Notes under the pieces: generated by a model
Seen by the model: only the letters and a program-made list of their open reading frames with translations
The model's database searches: none
Told to the model about the DNA's origin: nothing
Translations under genes and position numbers: made by a program
Source: CBDBES01 sp965204465
GTDB taxonomy: Bacteria > Spirochaetota > Leptospiria > Turneriellales > CBDBES01
Reading direction: 5' to 3'
NCBI GenBank assembly: GCA_965204465.1
Contig: CBDBES010000002.1
Span: 558,001-622,000 of the forward strand
DNA length: 64,000 nt
Shown: piece after piece, positions 55,779-64,000 of the stretch
How the letters are laid out: every line of letters starts with the position of its first letter
Numbering within the stretch: the stretch's first letter is position 1

Positions 55779-56192
55779 ATGAAAAAGACTTACAGCGCGG
55801 GCGGGGTGATCATTCAAAATAAGACCCGTAAAATATTGGTCGTAGAACAAAGAAATGGTAGCTGGTCTTTGCCAAAAGGCCATATTGATCCAGGAGAGAA
55901 TGATCTGGAAGCCGCTAAAAGAGAAGTTAAAGAAGAATCTGGCATACGGGAATTAAAATTGATCAAAAAATTAGGTTCTTACGATCGTTTTAAAATTTCA
56001 ATTGACGGGGGAGACGATATGTCAGAATTGAAGAACATAACCATGTTCCTATTCGAAACAAACGAGATAGATTTGGCTCCAGAAGACCCTGACAATCCAA
56101 GCGCCTTATGGATAGATAAAAATGAAGTTTCTTCTTTACTGACCCATCAAAAAGATAAGGATTTTTTTCTCTCTTTTATTGATACATATTAA
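55779..56192 (+). CDS. NUDIX hydrolase
   Basis: 137 residues. The NUDIX box is complete: GHIDPGENDLEAAKREVKEE then SGI, matching GX5EX7REUXEEXGU (about 36-58). The short N-terminal SAGGVIIQNK and W-SLPKGH entry suggest the diadenosine polyphosphate or nucleotide-sugar hydrolase branch, but substrate cannot be assigned. The next gene starts 17 bp downstream. Confidence 0.93.
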   Translation: MKKTYSAGGVIIQNKTRKILVVEQRNGSWSLPKGHIDPGENDLEAAKREVKEESGIRELKLIKKLGSYDRFKISIDGGDDMSELKNITMFLFETNEIDLAPEDPDNPSALWIDKNEVSSLLTHQKDKDFFLSFIDTY

Positions 56193-56209
56193 TATTGGTA
56201 TAAATTAAA

Positions 56210-57436
56210 ATGTTTTTCAGGAAAAATAAACTCTGGAAGTATCTTTATTCATATATTTTTTTGAGTAGCCTTTTTTGCGTACTAGTCTTGAATTGCATAG
56301 GGCGTAAACTATCCAGTCAGATAGAAGAAAAAGATCAAAATAGAAATAGTATACGATCATTCTCTAAAGAAAGAGTCTATTGGCCTACCAGAGAATGGAA
56401 GATGAAGGCTCCTCAAGAGGTGGGCATTCGATCTAATGAACTAAAAGAATTGGAAAAATATCTGTTCCAAACCACTGGTACAGAAGAGGACAGAGAAGGC
56501 ATACGTACAGATGCTTTGTTGATCATAAAAAATGGCTATTTAGTATATGAAAAATATGCCAGGGGCTACCAAAAAGATTCCATGCATCTTCTTTGGTCTG
56601 TATCCAAAGGATTTGTGAATGCTATTTTAGGAATTGCCGTAAAAGAAAATTTGATCAGTTTAACGGATCCAGCCTTTAAATATCATAAAGGCTTGGATAG
56701 AGGGGAACATCGCAAGATAACCATTAAATATCTATTGCAACATCAATCAGGCATTTCCTGGAATGAGGAATACGAATACTGGCCTTTAAAGTCCTCTATT
56801 ATAGCAATGCTCTATACGGCAGGAATACAAGACATGGCATCTTTTGCGGCTGGAATGGACGTAGAGCATCCTCCAGGCGATCAATGGAAATACTCAGGAG
56901 GCAATTCTAATTTGATCATGGGGATATTAAAGAATATTCTAAAAGAAGAGTATTCTGAATATCCATGGAAAAAGTTATTCAATCTTATTGGGATGGATCG
57001 TGTAACCTGGGAAAAAGATAAATCGGGTACATACATAGGTTCTTCTTATATGTATACCACTGCCCGGGAGCTGGCTAAATTCGGATATTTATATCTGAAT
57101 AATGGTATTTGGGATGGTACAAGGATACTTCCTGAGGATTGGTTGAAAATAACTACAGAATTACCAGACTCCTTTTTCAACACCGAAAATATTTTAAGCT
57201 CCATTGAAGAACTTTATCCAGCAGGCCATTGGTGGGTAAATTCAAAGTATTCTAAGCAAGAAAAACAATCAAAGCCATATCCAGATGCGCCAGAGGATAT
57301 ATTTGCTGCAACCGGACATTGGGGTCAATATTTGGTCGTGATACCATCTAAAGACCTTGTAGTCGTCCGTTTCGGAGATGATAGAGACGATACTTTTAAA
57401 TTAAAGATAGTATTGGAATTGCTTGGTAAATTATGA
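56210..57436 (+). CDS. beta-lactamase-fold serine hydrolase, lipoprotein
   Basis: 408 residues, with a signal peptide ending in VLNC (lipobox-like, Cys about 28). The class C/esterase fold has SVSK (SxxK nucleophile, about 132) in LLWSVSKGF and a YSGGNSN second motif (Tyr, about 226). GHWGQYLVVIPS near the C terminus is typical of 6-aminohexanoate-dimer hydrolase-like and esterase members. Role in antibiotic resistance is not implied. Its last 112 bp overlap the convergent dusA gene. Confidence 0.9.
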   Translation: MFFRKNKLWKYLYSYIFLSSLFCVLVLNCIGRKLSSQIEEKDQNRNSIRSFSKERVYWPTREWKMKAPQEVGIRSNELKELEKYLFQTTGTEEDREGIRTDALLIIKNGYLVYEKYARGYQKDSMHLLWSVSKGFVNAILGIAVKENLISLTDPAFKYHKGLDRGEHRKITIKYLLQHQSGISWNEEYEYWPLKSSIIAMLYTAGIQDMASFAAGMDVEHPPGDQWKYSGGNSNLIMGILKNILKEEYSEYPWKKLFNLIGMDRVTWEKDKSGTYIGSSYMYTTARELAKFGYLYLNNGIWDGTRILPEDWLKITTELPDSFFNTENILSSIEELYPAGHWWVNSKYSKQEKQSKPYPDAPEDIFAATGHWGQYLVVIPSKDLVVVRFGDDRDDTFKLKIVLELLGKL

Positions 57437-58404
57437 TCTTTTTTTACATGTCTTAAAAATTCTCTCAATGCAAAGGCAGAATCTTTATGTTTGGGCATAT
57501 AATTGCTTAAATACTGACGAAATAATTTACAGCCTGGTTGTCCTGTAAAAATACCATGCAGATGACGAATGACCTGTTGAGAAGAATATCCTTCCTTAAC
57601 CTGCCTCTCTGTATAATCTATCATCTCTTTAAGGACTTCTAATCTGGAAATAGGTTCTATATTCTTTTCAGAAAAAAATCTTTGATCTGCTTCTACAAAT
57701 AAATATGGATTGTCATAGGCAGCTCTTCCGATCATTACGGAATCTACTTTTTGCAAATGGGTATGCGCCTCTTCCAGAGTTTTGATACCACCATTGATCT
57801 CTATATTCAAATGCGGAAATTCTTTCTTGACCTTATATACATCTTCATACCTCAGAGGTGGAATATTTCTATTCTGTTGAGCGCTGAGTTTTTCCAGTAT
57901 GGCAATCCTGGAGTGTATAATAAATCTATCACAACCACTTTCAGAAACAATGGAGATAAAATCCTTTAGATGTTCATATCCTCCCAAATCACTGATTCCG
58001 ATGCGTTGTTTTACTGTAACTGGTATCCGGACTGCTCTTTTCATTTGTACCAGACATTGCGCTACTAAAGATGGATCTTCCATCAAACATACGCCAAATT
58101 TCCCTTTCTGGGCCTTGATACTGGGGCAGCCAACATTTAAATTCACTTCATCATAACCGTAATCTTCGCCCATTTTAGCGCATTCTGCTAATTCGTATGG
58201 GTCGCTCCCAGCTACCTGTAATGAAAGAGGTTTTTCTACTTCCGAAAAAAAGAGTAACCGATCACGATTGCCATGTAGAAGCGCCTTCGCCGTGATCATC
58301 TCAGTATATAGCAATGTACGTTTGGTCAATAGGCGCATAAAATAACGATAATGCTTATCTGTTCTACCCATCATGGGGGCAATGCTGAGAGCAGGATATT
58401 TCAT
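57325..58404 (-). CDS. dusA: tRNA-dihydrouridine(20/20a) synthase DusA
   Basis: An FMN enzyme reducing uridine in the tRNA D-loop. It has the TIM-barrel start LSIAPMMGRTDKHYRYFMR, YTEMITAKALLHGNRDRLL (specific to DusA), and the catalytic Cys region VNLNVGCPSIKAQKGKFG (about 93-110). The 359 residues exceed the usual 330 because the C-terminal tail runs into the neighbouring gene. A good AAGGAAG ribosome-binding site precedes the ATG; the ATG overlaps the previous stop (TAATG). Confidence 0.96.
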   Translation of the reverse strand: MKYPALSIAPMMGRTDKHYRYFMRLLTKRTLLYTEMITAKALLHGNRDRLLFFSEVEKPLSLQVAGSDPYELAECAKMGEDYGYDEVNLNVGCPSIKAQKGKFGVCLMEDPSLVAQCLVQMKRAVRIPVTVKQRIGISDLGGYEHLKDFISIVSESGCDRFIIHSRIAILEKLSAQQNRNIPPLRYEDVYKVKKEFPHLNIEINGGIKTLEEAHTHLQKVDSVMIGRAAYDNPYLFVEADQRFFSEKNIEPISRLEVLKEMIDYTERQVKEGYSSQQVIRHLHGIFTGQPGCKLFRQYLSNYMPKHKDSAFALREFLRHVKKDHNLPSNSNTIFNLKVSSLSSPKRTTTRSLDGITTKY

Positions 58405-58955
58405 TAGAATTCTTCCTTTCCCATTTCTAGTGTCTTTCTGTAGACATTGTATATTCTTTTAGCATCCATTATCTTATTTTGACTTTCGTAGAATATGGCT
58501 AAATTATACCATGCCTCAGGAATGGAATTATCCACGAAAATCATTTTTTTCATATATAAAATAGCGCTATTCAGATTACTTATTTGAAAGTATGCGATCG
58601 AAATATGCAAAAGGGAATCTAAAAGAATTTTTTTCGTTTCAGAAGAAGAGAATGTTTTTTTTTCCAAATGTTGGATTACTTTTTTAAAATGTTGGATCGC
58701 CCGATCGAAATTTTTCTTTTTTTGAGAATGATCTTGATTTGGCTTGTACAATAATATTTTGCCGATCCAATAATCATACTGCAAAGAATGTGGATATTTT
58801 TTATGATTTTTTTCCCATAGATCAAAAGCATTTTGATATTCTTTCCTATCAAATTCTTTTTTGATTTCATGAATAATCTCATTTTCTTTTTGAATGGGAT
58901 AATTTACCGCAAATAAGCTGGCGGATAATAAAATATAGATCACCATTCCAACCAT
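58404..58955 (-). CDS. exported TPR-repeat protein
   Basis: 183 residues with a signal peptide (hydrophobic 3-17, ending AVN), then TPR units (EYQNAFDLWEKNHKKYPHSLQYDYWIGK; LNSAILYMKK..PEAWYNLAIFYESQ). Function unknown; probably periplasmic scaffolding. It is translationally coupled to dusA (TAATG) and overlaps the end of tlyA by 16 bp. Confidence 0.75.
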   Translation of the reverse strand: MVGMVIYILLSASLFAVNYPIQKENEIIHEIKKEFDRKEYQNAFDLWEKNHKKYPHSLQYDYWIGKILLYKPNQDHSQKKKNFDRAIQHFKKVIQHLEKKTFSSSETKKILLDSLLHISIAYFQISNLNSAILYMKKMIFVDNSIPEAWYNLAIFYESQNKIMDAKRIYNVYRKTLEMGKEEF

Positions 58956-59653
58956 AGAAGGTACTCCTGATTGCCTTTTGCCCCGAGTATAGGAGATTCT
59001 AATAACCCGATCAATTGGATGTGATGATTTTTCAAATAACTTAAAAAATCATCGAGTATGGCTTTTAAATAGATATTGTCTTTCACAATTCCTTTTTCTA
59101 ACATAAAAGAATCCGATTCAAATTGTGGTTTCAATAATGCAATGCCCTCCATATTTTTCCACATTTTTTGCATATAAGCTAAGGCCCTTTTAAGAGAAGA
59201 AAAAGAAATGTCGATTACAAATGCATCTGGCTGGAAAGGAATATCTTCTTTAGTGATCTTATACAGGCTCTTTCTTTCTTTTACGAAGACCCTTGGATCT
59301 CTTCTCAATACAGGATGCAATTGCCCATAGGATACATCCAGGGTAAATACACTACACGCCTTATTTTCTAAAAGAACTTGAGTAAATCCTCCATGAGCAG
59401 CGCCTATATCTATAAAGTTTTTATTCTCTACTTTGAAAGGCCACTTTTTTAAAGCGGCTTTTAACTTTAAAGCAGATCTTGAATAATAGATATTATATTT
59501 GCGAATACGTATATTATCTTTGGGAGATACCTTAAATCCGCTTTGGTGAATGGGTTTTTCGTTTACCAGTACATTTCCGGCCAAAATAAGAGCTTTTGCC
59601 TTTGAGATAGACTCAATTTCAACATTTGTAGTTAGCCATTTGTCCAGTCTCAT
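58940..59653 (-). CDS. tlyA: TlyA-family rRNA 2'-O-methyltransferase (hemolysin A family)
   Basis: An S4 RNA-binding domain (MRLDKWLTTNVEIESISKAK, residues 1-60) fused to an FtsJ-like Rossmann methyltransferase (SRSALKLKAALKKW; SAM motif FIDIGAAHGGFTQVLL; then LDVSYGQL). TlyA proteins methylate 16S and/or 23S rRNA cytidines. The frame opens 14 codons earlier (ATG at 59695), but TlyA proteins normally begin at the RLD motif, so 59653 is preferred. Either start overlaps the previous gene (35 or 77 bp). Confidence 0.92.
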   Translation of the reverse strand: MRLDKWLTTNVEIESISKAKALILAGNVLVNEKPIHQSGFKVSPKDNIRIRKYNIYYSRSALKLKAALKKWPFKVENKNFIDIGAAHGGFTQVLLENKACSVFTLDVSYGQLHPVLRRDPRVFVKERKSLYKITKEDIPFQPDAFVIDISFSSLKRALAYMQKMWKNMEGIALLKPQFESDSFMLEKGIVKDNIYLKAILDDFLSYLKNHHIQLIGLLESPILGAKGNQEYLLWLEW

Positions 59654-60086
59654 TTTTGTTTTCTCTGGAAGGCACTTTGTATATTCGATTTTCATTTGGA
59701 TTCTTATAATTGAATTCTATTAGAAGACTTTTACAGCTAGACATAAGATAATGTTCAATGGATTCTTCCCCTACAAATTTACCTTTAAGAGTATTCAGTG
59801 TGGGAAGATTATTCTGATCTGTAAGCAGAAAATAAGAATCATCTATTAAGTCATCTATTCTTGAAAAATCATTTCCACCATATTTCTTATTATTATATTT
59901 AAATGAATAATCGATATTGATCTCAGGAGACCAAAGATAATCAATAGAATGAACTGCAATTTTTTCAATATCTGCCAATGTTCTGAAAGCATTTTTTTGA
60001 TGAAAGAAAAAGCGCTTGCCCGCTAAATATATCAAGTAAATAGCGAAAAAGGTACAAAAAATTACCATTATTTGACTGATGGCCAT
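59619..60086 (-). CDS. unknown membrane-anchored protein
   Basis: 155 residues. One N-terminal transmembrane helix (about 5-22), then a soluble region of beta-type sequence (NIDYSFKYNNKKYGGNDF). No named family recognised. It is 13 bp after the DUF151 gene and overlaps tlyA at its 3' end, so the three are one transcript. Confidence 0.6.
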   Translation of the reverse strand: MAISQIMVIFCTFFAIYLIYLAGKRFFFHQKNAFRTLADIEKIAVHSIDYLWSPEINIDYSFKYNNKKYGGNDFSRIDDLIDDSYFLLTDQNNLPTLNTLKGKFVGEESIEHYLMSSCKSLLIEFNYKNPNENRIYKVPSRENKNETGQMANYKC

Positions 60087-60099
60087 AAATTTTCAATCA

Positions 60100-60876
60100 T
60101 TATTTCTTTTGGGGAAGGTCTTTACCCTTCCTGTATCTCTTTTTCTGGGGGGAGGAATACTGCAAAGCGCTAAGCTCATCTCTTATCTTAGCGGCATATT
60201 CATATTGTTCTTTTAAAACAGCAACTTTTAACATTTGATTTAGTACATCTCTTTTAGATTTAAAAATTTCTTCTTTTTTTTTGGCTTTAGGAACATTCTT
60301 TTTATGAACAGGAGTATTTTCTTCAACAGGGCGGCCAAACTCTTCCAGTATAGATTGCAATAGATCCCTTTTATGTTCATTCAACATAAAGTCACTTCCT
60401 GAAGAATCGGATTCATCTGCAATATCTCTTTCTTCTGACCTTGTATGCCCCAATTTTTCTTTCAATATGTCTACATCAATGGATGTTTGCTTATACACCT
60501 TTTCTACCATGAAGATAGGGGCGCAGAATCGGATTGCCAGGGCAATTGCATCAGAAGGCCTGGCATCAATTTCAGTTGAAAAAGAATTATTTGATCTGTC
60601 TTTCCCTACAATTACTATTTTTGCGTAGAAAGTTCCTGAATGAAAATCATCCACAATAACTTTTTGAATATTGTACCCCATAGAAACTAATGTAGATTTC
60701 ATAAGGTCATGCGTAAGAGGCCTTTCTGATTTCTGATCTTCTAATGCTGTAGAAATAGAATAGGTTTCCAGGGGGCCTATGAATATAGGGACGACCCTTT
60801 CACGACTTGGATTCTTCAGTATAAGGGCGATGCCCATTTGGGTAACGGATACTTCAATAATTTCTGCTTCAAACAT
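60100..60876 (-). CDS. bifunctional nuclease-family (DUF151) protein with C-terminal UVR motif
   Basis: About 258 residues. The N-terminal DUF151/BFN domain has FEAEIIEVSV, LILKNPSRERVVPIFIGPLE, RPLTHDLM and EIDARPSDAIALAIRF (about 87-102). A charged linker leads to a UvrB/UvrC-type helical hairpin (MLKVAVLKEQYEYAAKIRDEL, about 218-238) that contacts partner proteins. The frame opens at 60930, but the ATG at 60876 matches family starts. DNA/RNA hydrolase activity is known for some family members only. Confidence 0.9.
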   Translation of the reverse strand: MFEAEIIEVSVTQMGIALILKNPSRERVVPIFIGPLETYSISTALEDQKSERPLTHDLMKSTLVSMGYNIQKVIVDDFHSGTFYAKIVIVGKDRSNNSFSTEIDARPSDAIALAIRFCAPIFMVEKVYKQTSIDVDILKEKLGHTRSEERDIADESDSSGSDFMLNEHKRDLLQSILEEFGRPVEENTPVHKKNVPKAKKKEEIFKSKRDVLNQMLKVAVLKEQYEYAAKIRDELSALQYSSPQKKRYRKGKDLPQKK

Positions 60877-61074
60877 AGTCTCTATAAACCAATACATATA
60901 ATCTCTGAGACTGTAAAGAAAAAAATGCAATGTTTTTTTTGATTTTAATTTAATTTTTTTTGCCCTTGACCGGAAAAAAAGAGTTGACTTCTATTATTAT
61001 ATTAAAAATGTAAGAGAATATAATTATCTAAAGATAAGGTAATAACTTTGTTAGTTTTTCAAGAGGTGAAAAAA

Positions 61075-61761
61075 ATGAAAATGAAAATATTAGTACTGAC
61101 CTTTATTCTAGTCGCTGGTATGTATTGTGATGATAACCTAGACAATCTTGTGAATGTACCGGGAGACATGACAAACGATCCAAATAACCCTGATGTACCG
61201 GGAGACATGACAGATCGCATAGATGGAATGATTTTTTATGCTGCGTCTGCACCCTGCAAGGCGGGGGAGTATAGTTACTTCCCAAATGGTGTAAAAACTA
61301 TAGAAATAGAATGTTATCCCAACGGTAAAAGAAAAAGAGAAAAAGATTTTACTAGTGCAAACGGTAAAGATCTATATCTTTCCGGGGATACAAAATATAG
61401 GGAAAATGGATATTTTGAAAGTAGTATTTATTATAATATCCGTGCCGGCTCCAACATTTTATATAAATCTAGTGAAACTATTTACAATGATAATGGTATA
61501 AGTATCCAATCTATTTCCTATCATGAAAATGGCAATAAATCTTTTGAAACTATTTACAATGATAATGGTATAGAGATACAAAATATTTTCTATTCTGAAA
61601 ATGGCAATAAATCTAGTGAAACTATTTATAGAGAAGACGGCACGCTAAGGAAAAATATCCGTTATGATAGCAATGGCATGATCACGAATACGAATTATTA
61701 TATGCTTGATGGATCATCGTGCCCCGATCCTGCTATCAAATGCGTGTCAAGTGATCCATGA
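61075..61761 (+). CDS. lipoprotein with MORN-like (YwqK-type) repeats
   Basis: The start is fixed by an AGAGGTG ribosome-binding site 6-7 nt before the ATG at 61075; the frame opens earlier at a TTG. The signal peptide ends AGMYC. A short duplication (VPGDMTNDPNNPD VPGDMTD) follows, then six or so MORN-like strands. The last three units are 24 residues each (KSSETIYNDNGI.., YHENGN), 72 bp apart at 61465, 61537 and 61609. Such proteins are often antitoxin-like or surface adhesins; function here is unknown. Confidence 0.75.
   Translation: MKMKILVLTFILVAGMYCDDNLDNLVNVPGDMTNDPNNPDVPGDMTDRIDGMIFYAASAPCKAGEYSYFPNGVKTIEIECYPNGKRKREKDFTSANGKDLYLSGDTKYRENGYFESSIYYNIRAGSNILYKSSETIYNDNGISIQSISYHENGNKSFETIYNDNGIEIQNIFYSENGNKSSETIYREDGTLRKNIRYDSNGMITNTNYYMLDGSSCPDPAIKCVSSDP
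61465..61680 (+). repeat. three 72-bp tandem repeats in the MORN-like lipoprotein gene
   Basis: Units starting at 61465, 61537 and 61609 share GAAACTATTTA blocks; the first two are closest to each other. Confidence 0.85.
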
Positions 61762-61876
61762 TCCAGACTAACAAGTCTCTTTTAAGGTAGTCATCGATTC
61801 ACCCTCGTCTTCTTCCTAACTGAAATCCTGTAAAGCAAATAGTATTACTATAAATGAGAATAAAAGTATAACCATT

Positions 61877-62845
61877 ATGTTAAGGCGGCCCAGAAGAAAC
61901 AGGCGAACAAAGGTGATCAGAGAATTGGTCCAGGAAACAAATATTCATTTGAATCAATTGATCTATCCTATTTTCGTAGTAGATGGAATGAAAAAAAAAG
62001 AGATGATCGATTCTATGCCTGGAATTTATCGTTTCTCGATTGATAATGCATTGGAAGAAATAGAAGAATGCATTCGTTTAGGTATTCAATCGTTTATTTT
62101 ATTTCCAGTAATAAGCAATGAATTGAAGGATACAAAGGCCAGCTATAGCCATTCTAAGAATAATTTTTATTTAAAAGCCATTCATAGAATAAAAGCAATA
62201 TATCCGGATATATGTATAATAACAGACGTTGCCATGGATCCTTATAGTTCAGATGGGCATGATGGATTGGTTCAAAGAGGCGAAGTACTAAATGATGAAA
62301 CTCTACCTATTTTGGCTAAAATGGCAGTTGCTCAGGCAGAGGCTGGAGCGGATATTATTGGCCCCTCCGACATGATGGATGGCAGAATATCCTATTTAAG
62401 AAATAAATTGGACAGTGAAGGCCACTCTAAAGTGGCTTTGATGTCTTATACCGCTAAATATGCCAGTTCATTTTATGCTCCTTTTAGAAATGCACTCGAT
62501 TCTGCTCCTAAGTCGGGAGACAAAAAAACTTATCAGATGCAATATACGAATCAAAAAGAAGCTCTACTAGAAGCAGAATTAGACTATAAAGAGGGAGCAG
62601 ATCATTTAATGGTAAAACCAGCGCTTTCCTATCTGGATGTGATCAGCCTTTTAAAAGATCACTTTCTGATACCCATTGTAGCCTTTAACGTTAGTGGTGA
62701 ATATTCTATGTTGAAAGCAGCTGTGAATAATGGTTGGTTAGATAATGAAAATTGTATTACAGAGGTATTGTATTCTATCAAAAGGGCTGGGGCAGATATG
62801 ATCATTACTTACTTCGCCAAAGAGTACGCCAAATTGATCGGCTAA
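61877..62845 (+). CDS. hemB: porphobilinogen synthase (5-aminolevulinate dehydratase), non-zinc type
   Basis: Condenses two 5-aminolevulinate molecules to porphobilinogen in haem synthesis. It has RPRRNRRTKVIRELVQE, the metal region DVAMDPYSSDGHDG (about 117-130), MMDGRISYLRNKLD, the Schiff-base lysines in YTAKYASSFY and MVKPALSYLD, and FNVSGEYSML. The three cysteines that bind catalytic zinc in CxCx7C-type enzymes are Ala, Asp and Asp here, so this is the magnesium-dependent class. 322 residues, standard. In spirochaetes haem synthesis points to Leptospira relatives. Confidence 0.97.
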   Translation: MLRRPRRNRRTKVIRELVQETNIHLNQLIYPIFVVDGMKKKEMIDSMPGIYRFSIDNALEEIEECIRLGIQSFILFPVISNELKDTKASYSHSKNNFYLKAIHRIKAIYPDICIITDVAMDPYSSDGHDGLVQRGEVLNDETLPILAKMAVAQAEAGADIIGPSDMMDGRISYLRNKLDSEGHSKVALMSYTAKYASSFYAPFRNALDSAPKSGDKKTYQMQYTNQKEALLEAELDYKEGADHLMVKPALSYLDVISLLKDHFLIPIVAFNVSGEYSMLKAAVNNGWLDNENCITEVLYSIKRAGADMIITYFAKEYAKLIG

Positions 62846-63248
62846 GATCATACATCTTGTTCCAAATATTGGTTTTTTTTAAATTTTCATTTTTATACAA
62901 TTCTTGAATGAAGTAATTTGATGAAATGGTTTCTAAAGTGATATTTGTTGGAATATTGCCTTTCAATTTGGCTTTAACTTGTTTTTCTATTTCTCCCATT
63001 TTGCCCTGGATTTTGCTCTGCGAAGAATCAGATGGATCATAAGGCTGGTATTCCCGAATGATCCCAAGCATTTGATGATTCAATTCTACTGCCCTTTTTA
63101 GCCTTTCTTTAAAATGATACCTATTACTGATCTTTCTTTTGATTATTTCATAAAATTGGATGAAAGACTTTCGATAGGAATAAATGTATAATAATACAAT
63201 GATGAAAAAAAGATATAGAAATAATTTAAAGATATCGTATGAGACCAT
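62805..63248 (-). CDS. unknown small membrane-anchored protein
   Basis: 147 residues. An N-terminal transmembrane helix (about 6-25) and a basic helical soluble domain with SRSIWRTLWRSK at the end. No family recognised. Its 3' end overlaps hemB by 41 bp on the opposite strand, which lowers confidence, but the membrane-helix start and codon pattern look genuine. Confidence 0.55.
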   Translation of the reverse strand: MVSYDIFKLFLYLFFIIVLLYIYSYRKSFIQFYEIIKRKISNRYHFKERLKRAVELNHQMLGIIREYQPYDPSDSSQSKIQGKMGEIEKQVKAKLKGNIPTNITLETISSNYFIQELYKNENLKKTNIWNKMYDLSRSIWRTLWRSK

Positions 63249-63428
63249 AATTATTCTATTTTTACTCTGTGGAGTGTGAATAGCAGAATATACATAATAT
63301 GAGTCTCAAGATCAAGCTTCTTTTCACAAGGTCATAAATTTTGCTTTACCCACAGAATCTTAAATAAGACCATAGTTATTTTATCTGCCTGAAATTGAAA
63401 TAAAAATTCGATCGCAATCTTATGTCTT

Positions 63429-64000
63429 ATGAATGAATTAAAAGATCACCCTATTAAAAAAGCAATCATATCTGTTTATGACAAAAAAGGAATTGTAGAG
63501 TTTGCAAAGAGTCTTTCTGGTATGGATATTGATATTTACTCTACTGGGGGGACCCTCGCACAATTGAATCAGGAAAATGTTAAGGCCTATTCCATAGAAG
63601 AATATATTCAGTTTCCAGAGATCCTTTCTGGAAGAGTAAAAACTCTTCATCCATTTATCCATGGAGGTATACTGGCTAGAAGAGAAAAAAAGGAAGATGT
63701 ACAAAGTTCTAAAGAGCATGGATTTTTTCTATTTGATTTAGTCTGTATTAATCTATATCCATTCGAAGAATTCATTCATTCTCAAGAAAATTGGTCTGAT
63801 AATTCATTTTTTGAAAAGGCAATAGAAATGATTGATATTGGTGGCCCTACCATGATCAGGGCAGCAGCCAAAAATCATCATAATGTATTTATTTTAACTG
63901 ATCCAAGCCAATATTCAACATTCATAGAAGAATACAAAAATAGCAGAGGTAATCCTTCTGATATTTATCGCAGAAAGTTAGCAGCAGATGCATTTGCCTA
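63429..64000 (+). CDS. purH: bifunctional AICAR formyltransferase/IMP cyclohydrolase, 5' part (3' truncated by window edge)
   Basis: The first 190 codons of PurH, last steps of purine synthesis. The IMP cyclohydrolase (MGS-like) domain shows KKAIISVYDKKGIVEFAK, YSTGGTLAQL, VKTLHPFIHGGILARR, NLYPFEEF, and IDIGGPTMIRAAAKNH. The frame is open to the end of the window. No strong Shine-Dalgarno sequence. Confidence 0.95.
   Translation, partial: MNELKDHPIKKAIISVYDKKGIVEFAKSLSGMDIDIYSTGGTLAQLNQENVKAYSIEEYIQFPEILSGRVKTLHPFIHGGILARREKKEDVQSSKEHGFFLFDLVCINLYPFEEFIHSQENWSDNSFFEKAIEMIDIGGPTMIRAAAKNHHNVFILTDPSQYSTFIEEYKNSRGNPSDIYRRKLAADAFA

Noticed and set aside
1..64000. tRNA, rRNA or prophage genes
   Set aside because: No tRNA-like cloverleaf ends, rRNA stretches or phage structural genes were recognised by eye; a covariance search was not possible.

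Overview
This window reads as chromosomal DNA of an AT-rich spirochaete, most likely a Leptospira-like (Leptospirales) lineage. The case rests on a combination of genes. There is a spirochaete-style flagellar block (flgN-flgK-flgL-fliW-csrA), a bactofilin paired with a degenerate LytM-type protein, a heptose kinase implying LPS, a haem-biosynthesis gene (hemB), and many exported lipoproteins with loose lipoboxes. A tiny mS38-like (AURKAIP1/COX24) basic protein also fits. The genus is inferred from gene content only; no rRNA or tRNA gene was found.

Layout. 1-5.9 kb: the 3' part of an Lhr-type helicase and aspS. 5.9-16.2 kb: a metzincin-motif lipoprotein, a fatty-acid desaturase, nrnA, an unknown membrane-anchored protein, prfB, tpiA, a heptose kinase and htpX. 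16.2-18.6 kb: a 154-bp dispersed repeat and a PKD-repeat lipoprotein with a perfect 276-bp internal duplication. 18.8-24.3 kb (minus): flgN, flgK, flgL, fliW, csrA, metF. 24.5-36.3 kb: thrB, bactofilin plus pseudo-LytM, dnaE, a CDP-alcohol phosphatidyltransferase, fmt, a chaperone-fold protein, a hexapeptide-repeat protein, mtaB and a TPR protein.

36.4-44.3 kb is an accessory island with visibly more GC-containing codons. It is a type I restriction-modification operon (hsdM, hsdS, hsdR) with an Xre-ImmA/IrrE gene and a DUF4411 PIN-like gene inserted between hsdM and hsdS. The ImmA gene has lost the segment that should carry its zinc motif and is frameshifted. hsdS is interrupted by one in-frame TGA between its two target-recognition domains. 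A 70-bp array of phased 10-bp repeats lies at the left edge of the island. A lipoprotein with ten 46-residue repeats lies just beyond the right edge.

46.7-64 kb returns to core genes: a Ca/Na exchanger, secF, secD, a small membrane protein, yajC, transposase debris with the second copy of the dispersed repeat, a DCC-family protein, the mS38-like small protein, a MoxR ATPase, a GerMN protein, a diguanylate cyclase, a NUDIX hydrolase, a beta-lactamase-fold lipoprotein, dusA, a TPR protein, tlyA, a DUF151 nuclease, a MORN-like lipoprotein, hemB and the start of purH.

Points of most interest: the decayed defence/toxin-antitoxin island, repeat-driven variability in three lipoproteins, the bactofilin/pseudo-LytM pair, G9 tracts in aspS and in a lipoprotein gene, and TTGACA boxes so close to start codons that leaderless transcription is suggested.
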